A stretch of 64,000 nt of DNA from assembly GCA_013399875.1 (NCBI GenBank), contig VXAZ01000560.1:2903789-2967788 (forward strand). The letters are read 5' to 3'. Origin of the DNA: Gymnorhina tibicen (lineage: Eukaryota; Chordata; Aves; Passeriformes; Artamidae). Position 1 is the stretch's first letter. Every line of letters starts with the position of its first letter. The notes beneath the pieces were generated by a model, which saw nothing but the letters and a program-made list of their open reading frames with translations, searched no databases and had not been told where the DNA came from. Of this stretch, positions 53,092 through 64,000 are shown one piece after another. The translations under genes were made by a program, and so were the position numbers.

Positions 53092-54327
53092 CCCGCTTCA
53101 GCTGCATTTTTCCCCCCGTCTTTGCCTTGGCACACCCCCTGCCTTCATGCACAGTTCTCCTCTCAAAAGGCAAGCCATTCCTCCCTTGTGTTTTACCTTT
53201 TCCTCTGGACGCCAGATCAGAGATTCAGATTTTTAGGAATGAAGTGAATCACTTGCCTCCTGGCTTCTGTAAACATGGTCCGTACACCTGTCCACAGAGA
53301 GGAGCTTCTGCCCATCTCCTCCAGACTTTCCTACCCTTGTTCCCTGGGTGCCAGGTGATGCTCCGGGCACAGCCCTGACTGCTTGGATTACCGAGCAAAA
53401 CTCAACAGAAGTTGTCACCTTCGCTGGAGGAAGCAGAAGGTAGAAAACAACCTCCTGTTGACTCAGCGGGGGGAAGGGGGCGGGGGGGGGGGGGAAAGAC
53501 ACACAAACAAACCCCAAAACCCAACAACTTTCAATTATCACCTTTGCACGCCACCCCCACTGGCACCAGCCGGCGCAGGAGTGCCTGCGTTAGCTTGTCT
53601 CGAGTTACAATTTCCTCGGGGCACAGACTACACCTAGGTGTGTGTTTGGGTAATGATGATCCGAGTGGTTGTGATGAATCCCCGCCTCATCCTATCTGTA
53701 GCTAGAAGGGAGCGAAGTCACCGGGAACATCTCCCAGTTTCCTTAGAAAGTCTCGTTCTGCGAGTTCCTGCCCTGCCAGAGCCGCCGAGTGCCACCGCGG
53801 CGGCACCTCGCGGGCAACGCTGCTTTTAATACATAGTGCTGCGGCCTCGTGGAGCGTTTAATTCTTGTCTTGAACCCAGAAAATAACCGTCTTGGCTTAT
53901 TTATTTATTTATTTTATTCATTTCTTTTTTTTCATTTCTCATCAGGTGACTCTCAGCGCTGCGTTTCGGGGCACGCGGAGCGCGAGGCTGCCGGGTGATT
54001 CGGCGCTGGTGGCGAAGGGCTGAGCACCTGCAAGCGTCGGAAGGCACGAGCTCCACAGGGTTCGACCTCGCTCTGCGCAGAGGGTTCGTAACCAGCTGGA
54101 AGAACGGGCTGTTATTTAAGAAAAACACCTTTTAGCGTTTCCAGGTGTCAGCAGAAAAGCTGAGGGACGGAACCGCCAAAACACCAAACCGTGTGAACGC
54201 ACGCATCCACGGATGGGATAAATGGGAACTGTGGTGGATTCAGCTCGCTCCTGAAGCCTTTGAAATGGCTCAAAATATACCAAAACTTGAAATAAAGTGA
54301 CTTCTCTTTCCCACCTGAAAAATTATT
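53092..54327. repeat. 1.24-kb tandem duplication, copy 2
   Basis: The second copy of 51854-53090, ending at ...CCACCTGAAAAATTATT, after which unique sequence resumes. The left side of copy 1 and the right side of copy 2 are both unique, as expected if one true copy was split over two overlapping contigs. Confidence 0.97.
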
Positions 54328-55533
54328 AAATTGAAACAAATCCATCACTTTATTTGTACAGGAACTGGGGTGAAAAGCTTGGCTTTCCCACCATGCTTTG
54401 ACATCTCCATTTCCAGGTGTGTTGTGTGAGTGCATGTGAGCTGAGGTCAGCCTGAGATATAAATTAAATAAAGGAGCATTTAATTCTTGCTAGGCTGATC
54501 TTTCCCCTGGAGAAACATCATGAATGGAACAGAAAGAATGGTGGTGTTTCAATAAGGAACTCAGAAAGAAAATAAAGTGTTAAAAAGAGAATAAAATCTA
54601 AAAAAGAAACACTCTTTTTATCCGAAGAAGAAAGGGAGCCAGGTCTGTGAGCACCATCTTTTCAAAGGGACCTGCCTTCTGCACAAGTGCGTAATTTGCT
54701 TATTTTCAAAGAAATTTTAGTGATGTTGAAGGCAAATTAATAACACTGCTCCAGCCTCCCAGGGCTTGTCTGAACAAGAAAAGCTGTTAATGTTTAATAT
54801 GAGGTAAAATTTTAATCCATTTCATTAAAGTGTGTAGATATTCTTAGTTCGTTTTTAAGCAGGATTAGCCGTGTTTACCTCAAGTCAAGTAAGCACAAGT
54901 ACAACGTCAACTGATATAAGCCTTGCTTAAATTAAAGGAAGAATAACTACCAAGGCTTAGGGGAGGGAGGGAGAAGCCCATTGAAGCTTTTATTTAAAAC
55001 AAAAAAATGGGGATTTTTTTTTCTTTACAAGGTATTTCTTTCCATGGGAAAACAATAAAACTCAGAAAAAGTCTATGAAAGTTTTGCTTGTAAATGATGA
55101 GAGGGTTGCAGCTGAAAAAACACTGCTTAATTCAGGAGAGGTAATTCTTTTCAGCAGGGCCAGCCTAAGCATCCCCTTGGATGGATCTGGGGGGAGTCTG
55201 GGCCTGTTGGATGTGGCACTTCCAGCTCATCCATCTAAGAGTCATCAGCACTGACCATCAACAAATTAATGATGCTCCAGCCCCCGCCCAGGAATCACCC
55301 AGCAGCTCTTAGATTTTGCCTTGTAGCCTATGGCCAAGGTACTGCAAGTCCTTTAGGAAGAAATCCAGGCTCAATGTGAAGGTGCCAGATTAAATCGGAT
55401 TTACCACATCCCTTGGCCAGCTGTCCCACCAGCTCGCTGGCCTCACTGTTAAAAACATGTTAATACTTCCCTTGGTTTTCATTAATAACTGCTTCTGTGT
55501 TCCCATGCCCCATATCCCTTTCCTTTTATTTAT

Positions 55534-55534
<1 letters not shown>

Positions 55535-55568
<34 letters not shown>
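55535..55568. repeat. A homopolymer, 34 bases
   Basis: An uninterrupted A run. There is no retroposed gene body visible immediately upstream. Confidence 0.95.
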
Positions 55569-55570
<2 letters not shown>

Positions 55571-58500
55571 CAAGAAAAAGGCTTTTTCTTATTAAATTGT
55601 GCCATTTTCCCAGAGCTGAATCCCCTGGTTAACTTTTCCTGGGGTTTCCTCACAAATAATGCTTCTCAGTTTAAATCTTGCTCAGGTTTTTGCTTCCTCT
55701 GTCAGAACATAAGAATGCTGCAAGTTAACACAAAGTCAGTGGGGAAGGGACCAGGCTGGGCACCGATTTTCCTCTGTACAAGCAATTAAGTAGGAGCACC
55801 TTCTGTTTGTAGGTCAGATTTAATCCGATGCTCTTCCAGGGGAGAGATTCCTTATCAGGTGTTAACCCCTCCACCTTCCAGGCCCCGGGAGAATAAAGGC
55901 TTGACAGCACTCGCCCTCCTTCAGCCTTCTTCAGTCAGGCACCTTATCTGCCAGACCGGGGGGTATTTCTGAACTCTGGGCACTCCTGAACAGCAGATAA
56001 CCCTGCCCACGGGGTTTTCTGTAGCTGCAGAAAAGGCCCCTTTTAAAAGCGAACATTAATGACTTCCAGTGTGTAAGATGAGTTTCACCAAGCAGTGTTG
56101 AGGGTGGGCAGCATTTCCAAGCTGGTGTGGGGTGGGATAAATCACTTTGCACTTGGTATAAATTAGGTATGACACCGTTAGACAGGTAAACTGGAACACC
56201 ACGAGTTAGGGTTGGGTGTATTTAGCAAAAACCTCCGAGGTTTGAAGGTGAATCCTTGGGGTGATGTGAAGCTGCAGGGTTAAGTCACGGAAAGACGGTT
56301 CTGTGTGGATTGACAGGCACCTTAAAACTCACCCAGCACAGCTGTATCTAACCACCTCAGCTTCCCAAAGGAGCTACAAAGGAACTGGGAGTTACCTCTG
56401 TGCTAAATTCTTGCACTGCAGCTGACGTTCCAGCAGAGACAAACGCAGATGTGACCTCGCAGGGAGCTCAGAGCAGCACCCTGGGCTGAGGGTGAATTAC
56501 TGCACAGACACCAGTGAATGTGAGCTGAACAAAAGCCTGCAGGACACTTCCCACCTGTGCTGGAGGGGTGAGGGAAGGGATGCTGAGCACAGGGTTACAT
56601 CTTCAGTTCCATTACTTACGGACAAAATACTCAAATAACTGTGTGCCTGCTCCCTGCCTGAACTGGCATGAAAATAGGAAGACAATTGCCTGGCTGAGCT
56701 CTTGGAGGAAGATTTGAATAAAGAAGGCAAGTTTACCGGAGGCACTAAGCCGTGCGTGTCTTATCTTGCAATGAAGCTCTGCAGAAGCAGCCGGGCTGGG
56801 CACCGAGCAGGTGGATTAACTGTTCAGGGGAAAGACATGGAAAGCAGCTTCCTTGCAGAGCAGGTCTCCGTACGAACGAGTCCGAGGCAGCGTGGATTAG
56901 TGCTTAAACTAATGAAGCAGCCGCCAGACCTCACTGGGAGAAGATATTAGCACATAGCGGGACAGCCTTCGACAGGCTGGCACCCCTGCACGCAGCCAGA
57001 GGCTCTGGGAGAGAGCAGCCTGCCCGTAGCCAGCCTCCCAAAAATACACATTGTGCTTTAATGGGAGCCTAACACAAACACTGCCAGCGCAGGACCTGTA
57101 ATGAGCTTCCAGTTTGCCTCAGGACGTTTTCTCCCAGTTTGGTTATATTTATGAGCAGCTATTTTTGCTTAAGTAGAGAAGTGGGGGGCGGGGGAAATGG
57201 CACGGGCAGAACTCCACTCGCCCCTGCACCCACAGGGGTAGAGGGGTGACTTTTTGGGGTCCACTCATCAGCTGCCATGCTTTATTTATTTTATTTTTTA
57301 GGAGGGGAAATATATACATTTTCACAAATAAAAGCCAGGCAATCAAGGGGTTTATTAAACAGAAAATGAGCTCAAGAACAAAGAGAGGCAAACCTAAGGT
57401 GCCAAGGTGAACAGGAGTGGGTTGAGGTTGGGGCACGGAGGTGGGTTTGGCTGTAAAGCAGTCTTCCTGCTCCACCCATGGAAAACCTTTGGTGGGTGGG
57501 TTTGGGTTCTCCAGGAAACCGGGGCGGGTGGCAGGAGTCAGGAGGGAAGTGTATCCTCAAGGGACATGCCCCTGTGGCATTTCCCCCCATCTGCACTATC
57601 AGCCAAGGTAGGTAACCTTGCGAGGGGGAAGCCAATCTGCGGGTATTTCTGCTTGCCAAAAATCCTTGGGGTTTCTCCTCACCATTCCTCACTTTATTAA
57701 GGCGGCTTTGAGTTTGGGGTTTTCCCTCGAGGAATTCCAGTATTTCACTGTGTGCTTTCCTTCTGAATTGAGTCAGAAAATCAAAATATTAACCCTTTTT
57801 TTCTTTTTCCCCCCTCCATGGAATGGGGAATTCCAAACAATCCCCATTAAACATTTTTTGTGCAAATCTCTTTGCCCATCTAGCACAGCCCCACATAGCT
57901 CCAGACACTCATCACAGAAGAAGTGCCCTTGACTCCAACCAATCGCCTACAACCTCAAAGCAGTCAAGGAACACATTTTTTTTTCTTTCCCTCAGTGCTT
58001 CAAGACGCGGTATGAGCAGGAAAACGAGATTAATTATTTTAAAGTGTGGCGAGCTCGTGCTCACCGGCATTTGCTCACCACCGTCCCGTGAGACACCGCC
58101 TGGAGTGTCACCCCTGAGCCCAGGGAAATTTGGTGCTCCAGGCACTGCCGCTGGCTGCCTCAGCAGGGATTACCTGTCTCCTTCTCCCCTCGAGCTGTGC
58201 TAATCGATCCTCGGGGTTTAGAGGATGCTTAAGCAAAGGTGAGGCCATCCCCCCGCCCCCCGCGCTAAAGCCTCCGGGAAAGATGCTTTTGCTGTAAGGA
58301 CCCATTTCCTCTCCCTGGAGCAATGCAGGGAGCTAAAGTGGGGGCAAATGTTCCAACAACAGTGAAGTGATGGGGTTAAAATGACTCCTCCAGTGACACG
58401 CCGTCGCCCAGCTCTGGTTTCACGTTTAGTTTGCTGTGTAGCAAATGCCAAGCACCTACAGACCTCTCTGAATCCCGGGGGGTGTCTTGCGAGGTTATTC

Positions 58501-61392
58501 AGGCCCTCTGCTCTTTCAGATTTTAACAGGAGCTGGCTCTACCCAGGAAAAATGGGGTCTAAATAACCTTTTATGTTCAGACCCCAAGTCCTGAGCATGA
58601 GCCCTGCACCCACACTCTGCTGCCACAAACAGCATGAATCACACGACGCTCAATCTGCACAAACCCATCATAACGTGATAAAAGTCAAGCGAAACATCCT
58701 TCACCTCCTGTAAATAACTCAGGCCAGAGTCAAAATAAGTGCCAGCAGAAAGAGCGTGTTCTTGCAGCACTGGGATTTCCAGGAATGCTGCTTTCCTCAC
58801 CCGAAAACCTCTGTTGTCCGAAGGCTCTCGGCGTTTGAGGGAAGAGGGGCTGAGCCGAAGTGAGAACTCGCTGCCGGGGCCCGGCAGCACATGTTTCACA
58901 TTAAGGAGCTGTTTGAGGGGCCTGTGTGGCTCACTGGATAAATCATCAGGTTTGTCCCCTTGCAGCTCACATGTCCAGAGCAGCCTGTGGTCCTAAAGGA
59001 GGAAAAAAAACCCCAAAACCTCGGCCTAAGCTCAATGGTTTCCATCACGGAGGTTCTGCTCTGGTGTGAAACAGCCGGTGGTGCAGAGAGGTCTGCGGGA
59101 TGGGCCCGTGGGAAACCCCAGCCCCACCTAATGCGGGACCTTGGGAGCAGTTTTAGGATGTGACAGTGCCAGTCCTGCCACCCACGGCTTCTCTGTGGGT
59201 CCCCTCCTCCATCCACAACCTCGGGAGCGAACGGAAAGGTGGGAAGAGCGATGAAAACTCGTTGGAACACAAGCCCAAGGATCTAGCACATAAATAGCAA
59301 AGGAAGGAGAGATAAATACTGCGATAGTCTTTAAATATCTACGAAGGAAACCAGGCAGGAGCCAGTTTGGCTACAGGGGGACGGCTGGAAGCAAACGATG
59401 GATGATCCCGATCTCACCCAATGGCTAAGTGGACTTCTAACCACTTCTTCGCACAAAAAAAAAAAAGAAAAAAAAGAGCAAGAAAAAAAATAAGCTGAAT
59501 GATCCGGTTCATTTTCCTGGGTGGGGGAAAGAACTGCTAAAAGCCTTTAATAGCTCCTGTTCAGGCAATCGTGATTATGAGCAGCTGGGAGGAAGCCGGG
59601 CCTGAAGTATGAGATGCCAGACTTGAATGTGGTAAACAGGGGCAGGGGAATATTTGTTTTGACAGCAGGCTCAGCACACAGGAAACATCAAGCAATGAGA
59701 GGGACGACTCTGCACAGGAGTTCCCCGTCCTATATTTAAGAGCAAATCAAACTAAGGGAGGACCCTGCAAATTACAGACATCTACAAATAACCCCAGACC
59801 TTTTGTCTCAGCTGTGGGAAGATGCCGAGGACGCTGATAACAGGCACTGCATTGCACAACCTTGGGAAAGAGGGGGCCCGCTGGTGTGTCCACTCTGCCC
59901 AGGATCTTGGCTCTGACTCTGGTTACAGGCTGCAGGGCAAGGTGGAGAAAGCCCAGGAGAGGATAATTATGGAACAACCTGTTGATGGAGGAAGTGGCTT
60001 CCCAACCTCCCTTTACTTAGGGCTTGAGTTCTGCTCCAAAGCAGGAAGATTTATAGCCCTCCCCATGGTTGTGTTGTGTTCTCCTTCTGGCCAGATTAGT
60101 TTAATAAATGAGAGGTAGGGAAAAAAACTGCTGAAAAGCAAATCCCCTACAGCGGTGCTGTGTCACATCATTAAATAAGGACACTTTTTACTTAAGAGGA
60201 GTTGTTTGACCCATAATTACAGCTAAATTCCCATTTGGCTTTTTGGTCTATGGGGGCTTCTCCTGTAATTTTAACTGGATGCAGCATTTGAATCCTCACC
60301 CTCCATTTTCCAGGGCAGCATAAAGTGATTATATAATGTTAAGCAGCAGCTGTTTTTCAGGCTGGAAGGGGCTCTTCACCGCTGTTATGCACAGCCTCTC
60401 TCTGAAATCAAACACTCTTCTGTAAATGTCAAATACCACTGGGTTCTCATTCCTGAGCTCTGCACACAGTTCCTTGTGGCAAAACACAGGCTGAAAACTG
60501 ACCTGTCTTGTGTGACAAATGGGTATCGGCCGGGAATTTCCAAATCCCAGCATCACTGGGGCTCCTGGAGCACTGAAGGTTGTCACAGTGTCCTGAAACA
60601 TGGGTTAACAGCAGTATTTACTGTCCCCCAAGACTGGATTGGGCATAGCAAGAATGTAATGGCATGTTTGGCCTCGTTGCCTCATCACCATTTTGATCTA
60701 AACCAATTATGAATCTATAAATCAGCTCCAAGGTCAGCAGGCAGCTTCATTGGTGATAATAATAATTACATTCCTTGCATTTACACTGTATTTTTCACTT
60801 GTAGATCACAGGAGACTGCATCAAAGCAGGCAGCAGTCATCGCTTCCCTTTATTAACAGGAGGGAAAATGAGGTGCAGGGAAGGTAAACACCACGTTTGT
60901 CCCAAACTTGGGGTCAGGTGAGGGGGGTGGCAGCAATTAGGAGCTCTGTGGGACCTTATTCAAAGGAGAAACCATAGCTGCTGACCCACTCTTTCAAGTG
61001 GATTAGCATGGACTGCTCAAAATCTAATGGTGAGAAGACAAATGGGAAGTTCTGGATTAACTACTTCAGCTTCGTCCATTATTTGTTCTTGTTTTCTTCC
61101 AAAAGAAACATTTCATGGCAACCAGCTCTTTCTAACTGAGCTCTCCTGAAGAAAGGTTTTTTGGCATCGCAAGGTGCTTTGTGGTCCAAAAAATGTGTGT
61201 ATTTGGCCACAAAGGTCCTTGACGGAGATGTGGGAACCCCAGACCCGTGTCAGAATTCGTGGCCAAATCTCCCCGTCCCTGATGAGACTTCTGGTCGTGG
61301 TCTCACCAGGTTGGTGCAGCTGGTCTGGGCTGCTCACAAAAGTCTGGTTCATCCAGCCAAAATAACTGCATTCCTGCTTTAGCTGTTTCTGG

Positions 61393-61412
61393 AAAAAAAA
61401 AAAAAAAAAAAA
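61393..61412. repeat. A homopolymer, 20 bases
   Basis: An uninterrupted A run in intergenic DNA. Confidence 0.95.
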
Positions 61413-63289
61413 GGTACTTAAAATTATTTGATCCCCCAGCGTTTGGATTGTGACCAGTTGTGGGACAAGACACGAGCTGTCTTCCTCTCTGGAAGCTTGG
61501 AAAGGTGTTGGTCTCACATCCACTTCCCGGAGAGCAGGGCCGTGTTTTGATTCCTCAGCAAATTTTTCTGCCTGTCCTCATGTGGGAAATTTCCTGTCCA
61601 TATTTAAGCCTTGCACAGCCTCTTTCTGCTGTCACTCCCTCTAACAATAGAGTTGCAAAAAAGGGAGTAAAACCCAAAAAGACAAGCTTGTAAAAATGTC
61701 CCCGGCATTACACCCTTAAGAAAAACATTAATAGTGCATTATCCAATTGAACATTTTCCTTTCACATCACTTTTAATCAGAACTCCAGTTTCGTTTCAAA
61801 TTTGAGGTCTGGGAAAAATAGCAGTTTTTTTAAAAGTAAGAGATATGTTCTTGGGGGAAAAAAAAGCCCACCCAACCACCAAAAAAACTCCTCTTGATTC
61901 CTTCTGAGCAATTCTTCAGGACTTGATCTGGAGTGGTTTATAATGCATGAAGTAATTTGTGATTTGCATGCAGCCGTCTTTGGGCTTCTGCCTGTAGTTG
62001 TGCTAAGTTCTGACAAAAATATCCCCAGCAAGAGTTATTTCAGTTTTTGATTTCCCATTTTGGTGTCAGCAAGGAACTGAGATCTCAAAGATGGAAAGAA
62101 GCTATTTCTCATCATTTTGGAAGTCTACATGTCATTTAATTGTCTGAATCAACTCTGTGAAAGCTTTATTGCCCTGCCCTCCTTCAGCGGAACAGGGTAT
62201 TCCCTGAAAAATGAGGAATTTGCCAGTTAGGGACAAGAGAAAGCCTGACACCCCGGCTTCTTTTATATACAAAGGTGCATTTTGCAACTTTAATTCTTCT
62301 TGGTTGGTTTCTATCCGTTCAGTTTTGCATTTGAGGAGAGGCAGGTTCACACCGAATGCCAAATTAGCTCCGCGGAGCTCTGTGCTTTGCACTGGTTTGA
62401 TTTTTCTTTTCCCCCCCAAAAAAACAGCTGGTCTACCGCAAAGCAAGCAGTTGCAGGCTCACAAACTCCAAACAAAACCCTGACCTGGAGGCGAAACCCC
62501 CTCGTGTCCTGCAGAAGCAGCAGAGCGTTTTATGGCCAGGCGGAGCAGTGATTTTTGGGGGGGCCAGGGCTGTGATTGCTGGCAGCTCCCAGGGCAGATT
62601 TGTGTCTCCACCGTGTTTTGTGCAACACTCACCAAGTTTCGTGTCCCCAGCGGACCCGAAAAGTGCGTTGTTTTCTGCTTTACAGGGCTCCCAAGGACAG
62701 GGAGAGGAATCAAACCCCATCCTGAGCGGGGCCGCTTGCCCGTGGTGGAGGAGGATCTGGCACGGAGGTGCTAATGTGCCGAATAAAACCATCACCCGGA
62801 GCCCCTTTTCCGATGGAGCCCATCTCAATACCAGTTCTCCATGACAGGCCATGCTTTGGCTGTATAAACCAGCAAAGAGAAGGGTCTTTGCATTGATTTC
62901 ACTTCCCGAATGAGTATTCCTCACATTCCACCTCAGGAGCACCAGCAGCTGCCCAGGGAACCAGTGCCGCAACCGGAGGAGAGCACAGCGCCATGCGAAG
63001 CAACCACCAAGTCCTTTAGAATCTGATATGGAGGCAGAAGAGAGGAGAGGAGCCAGCTTTCCTTGGGAGATAGGACCGGCACACCAAGGGGGACAAACCT
63101 TCCTGGCCTGGCAGGTGATTGCCATCCCCAGGGGAGGCTGCAAAGAGAAGCCCCCAACAGCCGAGCACCGCGGACCCTCCTCCGCTTCCAAGGAGATAAA
63201 ACCAGCCTGCGGACAGCACAAGTTTAAGCTGATTTAGGCACAGCTGGTGTGCTGGGAGCTGAAGGTAATTTATTTCTCTTGGCTGATGA

Positions 63290-63830
63290 CCCGCTCCCTT
63301 CGAGGGCTGCGTTTTCCAAGCGCTCTCCGCTTGGCCGCAACGTTTGTACCTCTGGCAGTTATTGTTATTTTAATATTAGGCTAAGAGCTAATGTATTAGG
63401 CTAATGTATTAAGCTGGTAAACTCTTTAGCCAGCCTGTCCTGGTGACACATGAAGGAGATTTTATAGATAGGCTTTTCAAACCCAGCTCAGCCCTGGTCT
63501 GGCGTTTAACCGCGGCTTGCGGAATATAATGGCTGAACGCGATTCGCCCATGCCCGCAATAACTCTCCTTGACGGCAGAAGAAGTTCCAATAAACACGTC
63601 ACTCAAACGCGGATGTAGTTCGGTAAAAATTAGTGGAACCGACGCCGTGAATAACCTGCAGTGCAGTTTCAATTGCTCTGCCATCAGCCAGGACCGAGGT
63701 GATTAATGCCAGGCCAGCCACGATATTTATACCGCTCGGATCGTGGTGCGCCATAAGCGAACGCGAAATTGGGCGCTCTGTCGGAACAGCGGGGATGGGA
63801 AGAGCCACGTAATGAGCCGGTTTTACAGGG
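63290..63830. promoter_or_regulatory. CpG-retaining block of moderate GC
   Basis: About 29 CpGs occur in 63481-63830 by eye, at roughly 50% GC, so CpG is not depleted as it is in the surrounding DNA. It may be a constrained regulatory element, an unannotated promoter or a non-coding exon. Translations in all frames show no family I recognise. Confidence 0.35.
63387..63412. repeat. 13-bp tandem duplication
   Basis: Two adjacent copies of GCTAATGTATTA plus one base, at 63387-63399 and 63400-63412. Confidence 0.85.
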
Positions 63831-64000
63831 AGAAACAAATGGGGCTGTAACACAACCCTGGGAACAAGGGAGTGCTTCCAGGAGGGGCGAGGGAGCAGGA
63901 CAGCGGTGTGTGAGAGCAGCACTTTGGGGTTAAATTTATATAAACAGAGGTGTTGGGTGTTTTCTTGCCATGACATAGCCCACATTTGAATAAATGCTGT

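Larger units (their letters stand above)
54328..63280. other. intergenic region, right part
   Basis: No exon of a known gene is recognised on either strand. It contains a 34-base A run (55535-55568), a 20-base A run (61393-61412), A-rich sequence near 59455-59490, and otherwise unique mixed DNA. The longest N-free open frame in the window (62433-63221, minus strand) lies here without recognisable homology. A gene-poor interval after PLPP3 is also the mammalian arrangement. Confidence 0.55.

Overview
This is vertebrate genomic DNA, almost certainly from a bird. Genes are split by long introns with GT...AG borders, homopolymers and microsatellites are frequent, and at least six CR1 non-LTR retrotransposon 3' ends are present, some closed by the ATTCTRTG octamers typical of avian CR1. 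I cannot name the species.

The window carries one recognisable protein gene, PLPP3 (PPAP2B/LPP3, phospholipid phosphatase 3), on the + strand. Five coding exons can be placed to the base: 29424-29581, 34187-34470, 35469-35526, 42759-42935 and 47270-47395 (stop TAG). All have consensus splice borders and compatible phases. They encode everything from the end of transmembrane segment 1 to the C-terminus, including the three LPP catalytic motifs. Exon 1 (about 46 codons in mammals) is not visible. It most likely lies in the 901-base N gap at 4893-5793, which is followed by GC- and CpG-dense sequence of promoter/first-exon type. The 3' UTR runs to an AATAAA at 49097-49102.

Layout: 1-4892, upstream flank with one CR1; 4893-5793, gap; 5794-29423, intron 1 (CpG-rich start, tandem repeats, perfect inverted repeats, three CR1 fragments, a second small gap and a compact CpG cluster); 29424-47395, exons 2-6 with introns 2-5; 47396 to about 49120, 3' UTR; from there to 64000, intergenic DNA with no recognisable gene. 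The intergenic part holds a 1.24-kb tandem duplication joined by a single N (probably an assembly artefact) and a CpG-retaining block near the right edge. In mammals PLPP3 is also followed by a gene-poor interval, and its upstream neighbour is PRKAA2; neither neighbour is seen here.

Most noteworthy: the predicted extracellular loop has RGN where human PLPP3 has the integrin-binding RGD, and its N-glycosylation sequons are rearranged. The duplicated 3'-flank block carries a 12-bp palindrome identical to the core of the Brachyury/T-box site. I found no evidence of a wholly new biological system. The window reads as an ordinary avian PLPP3 locus with some assembly defects and several candidate regulatory elements.
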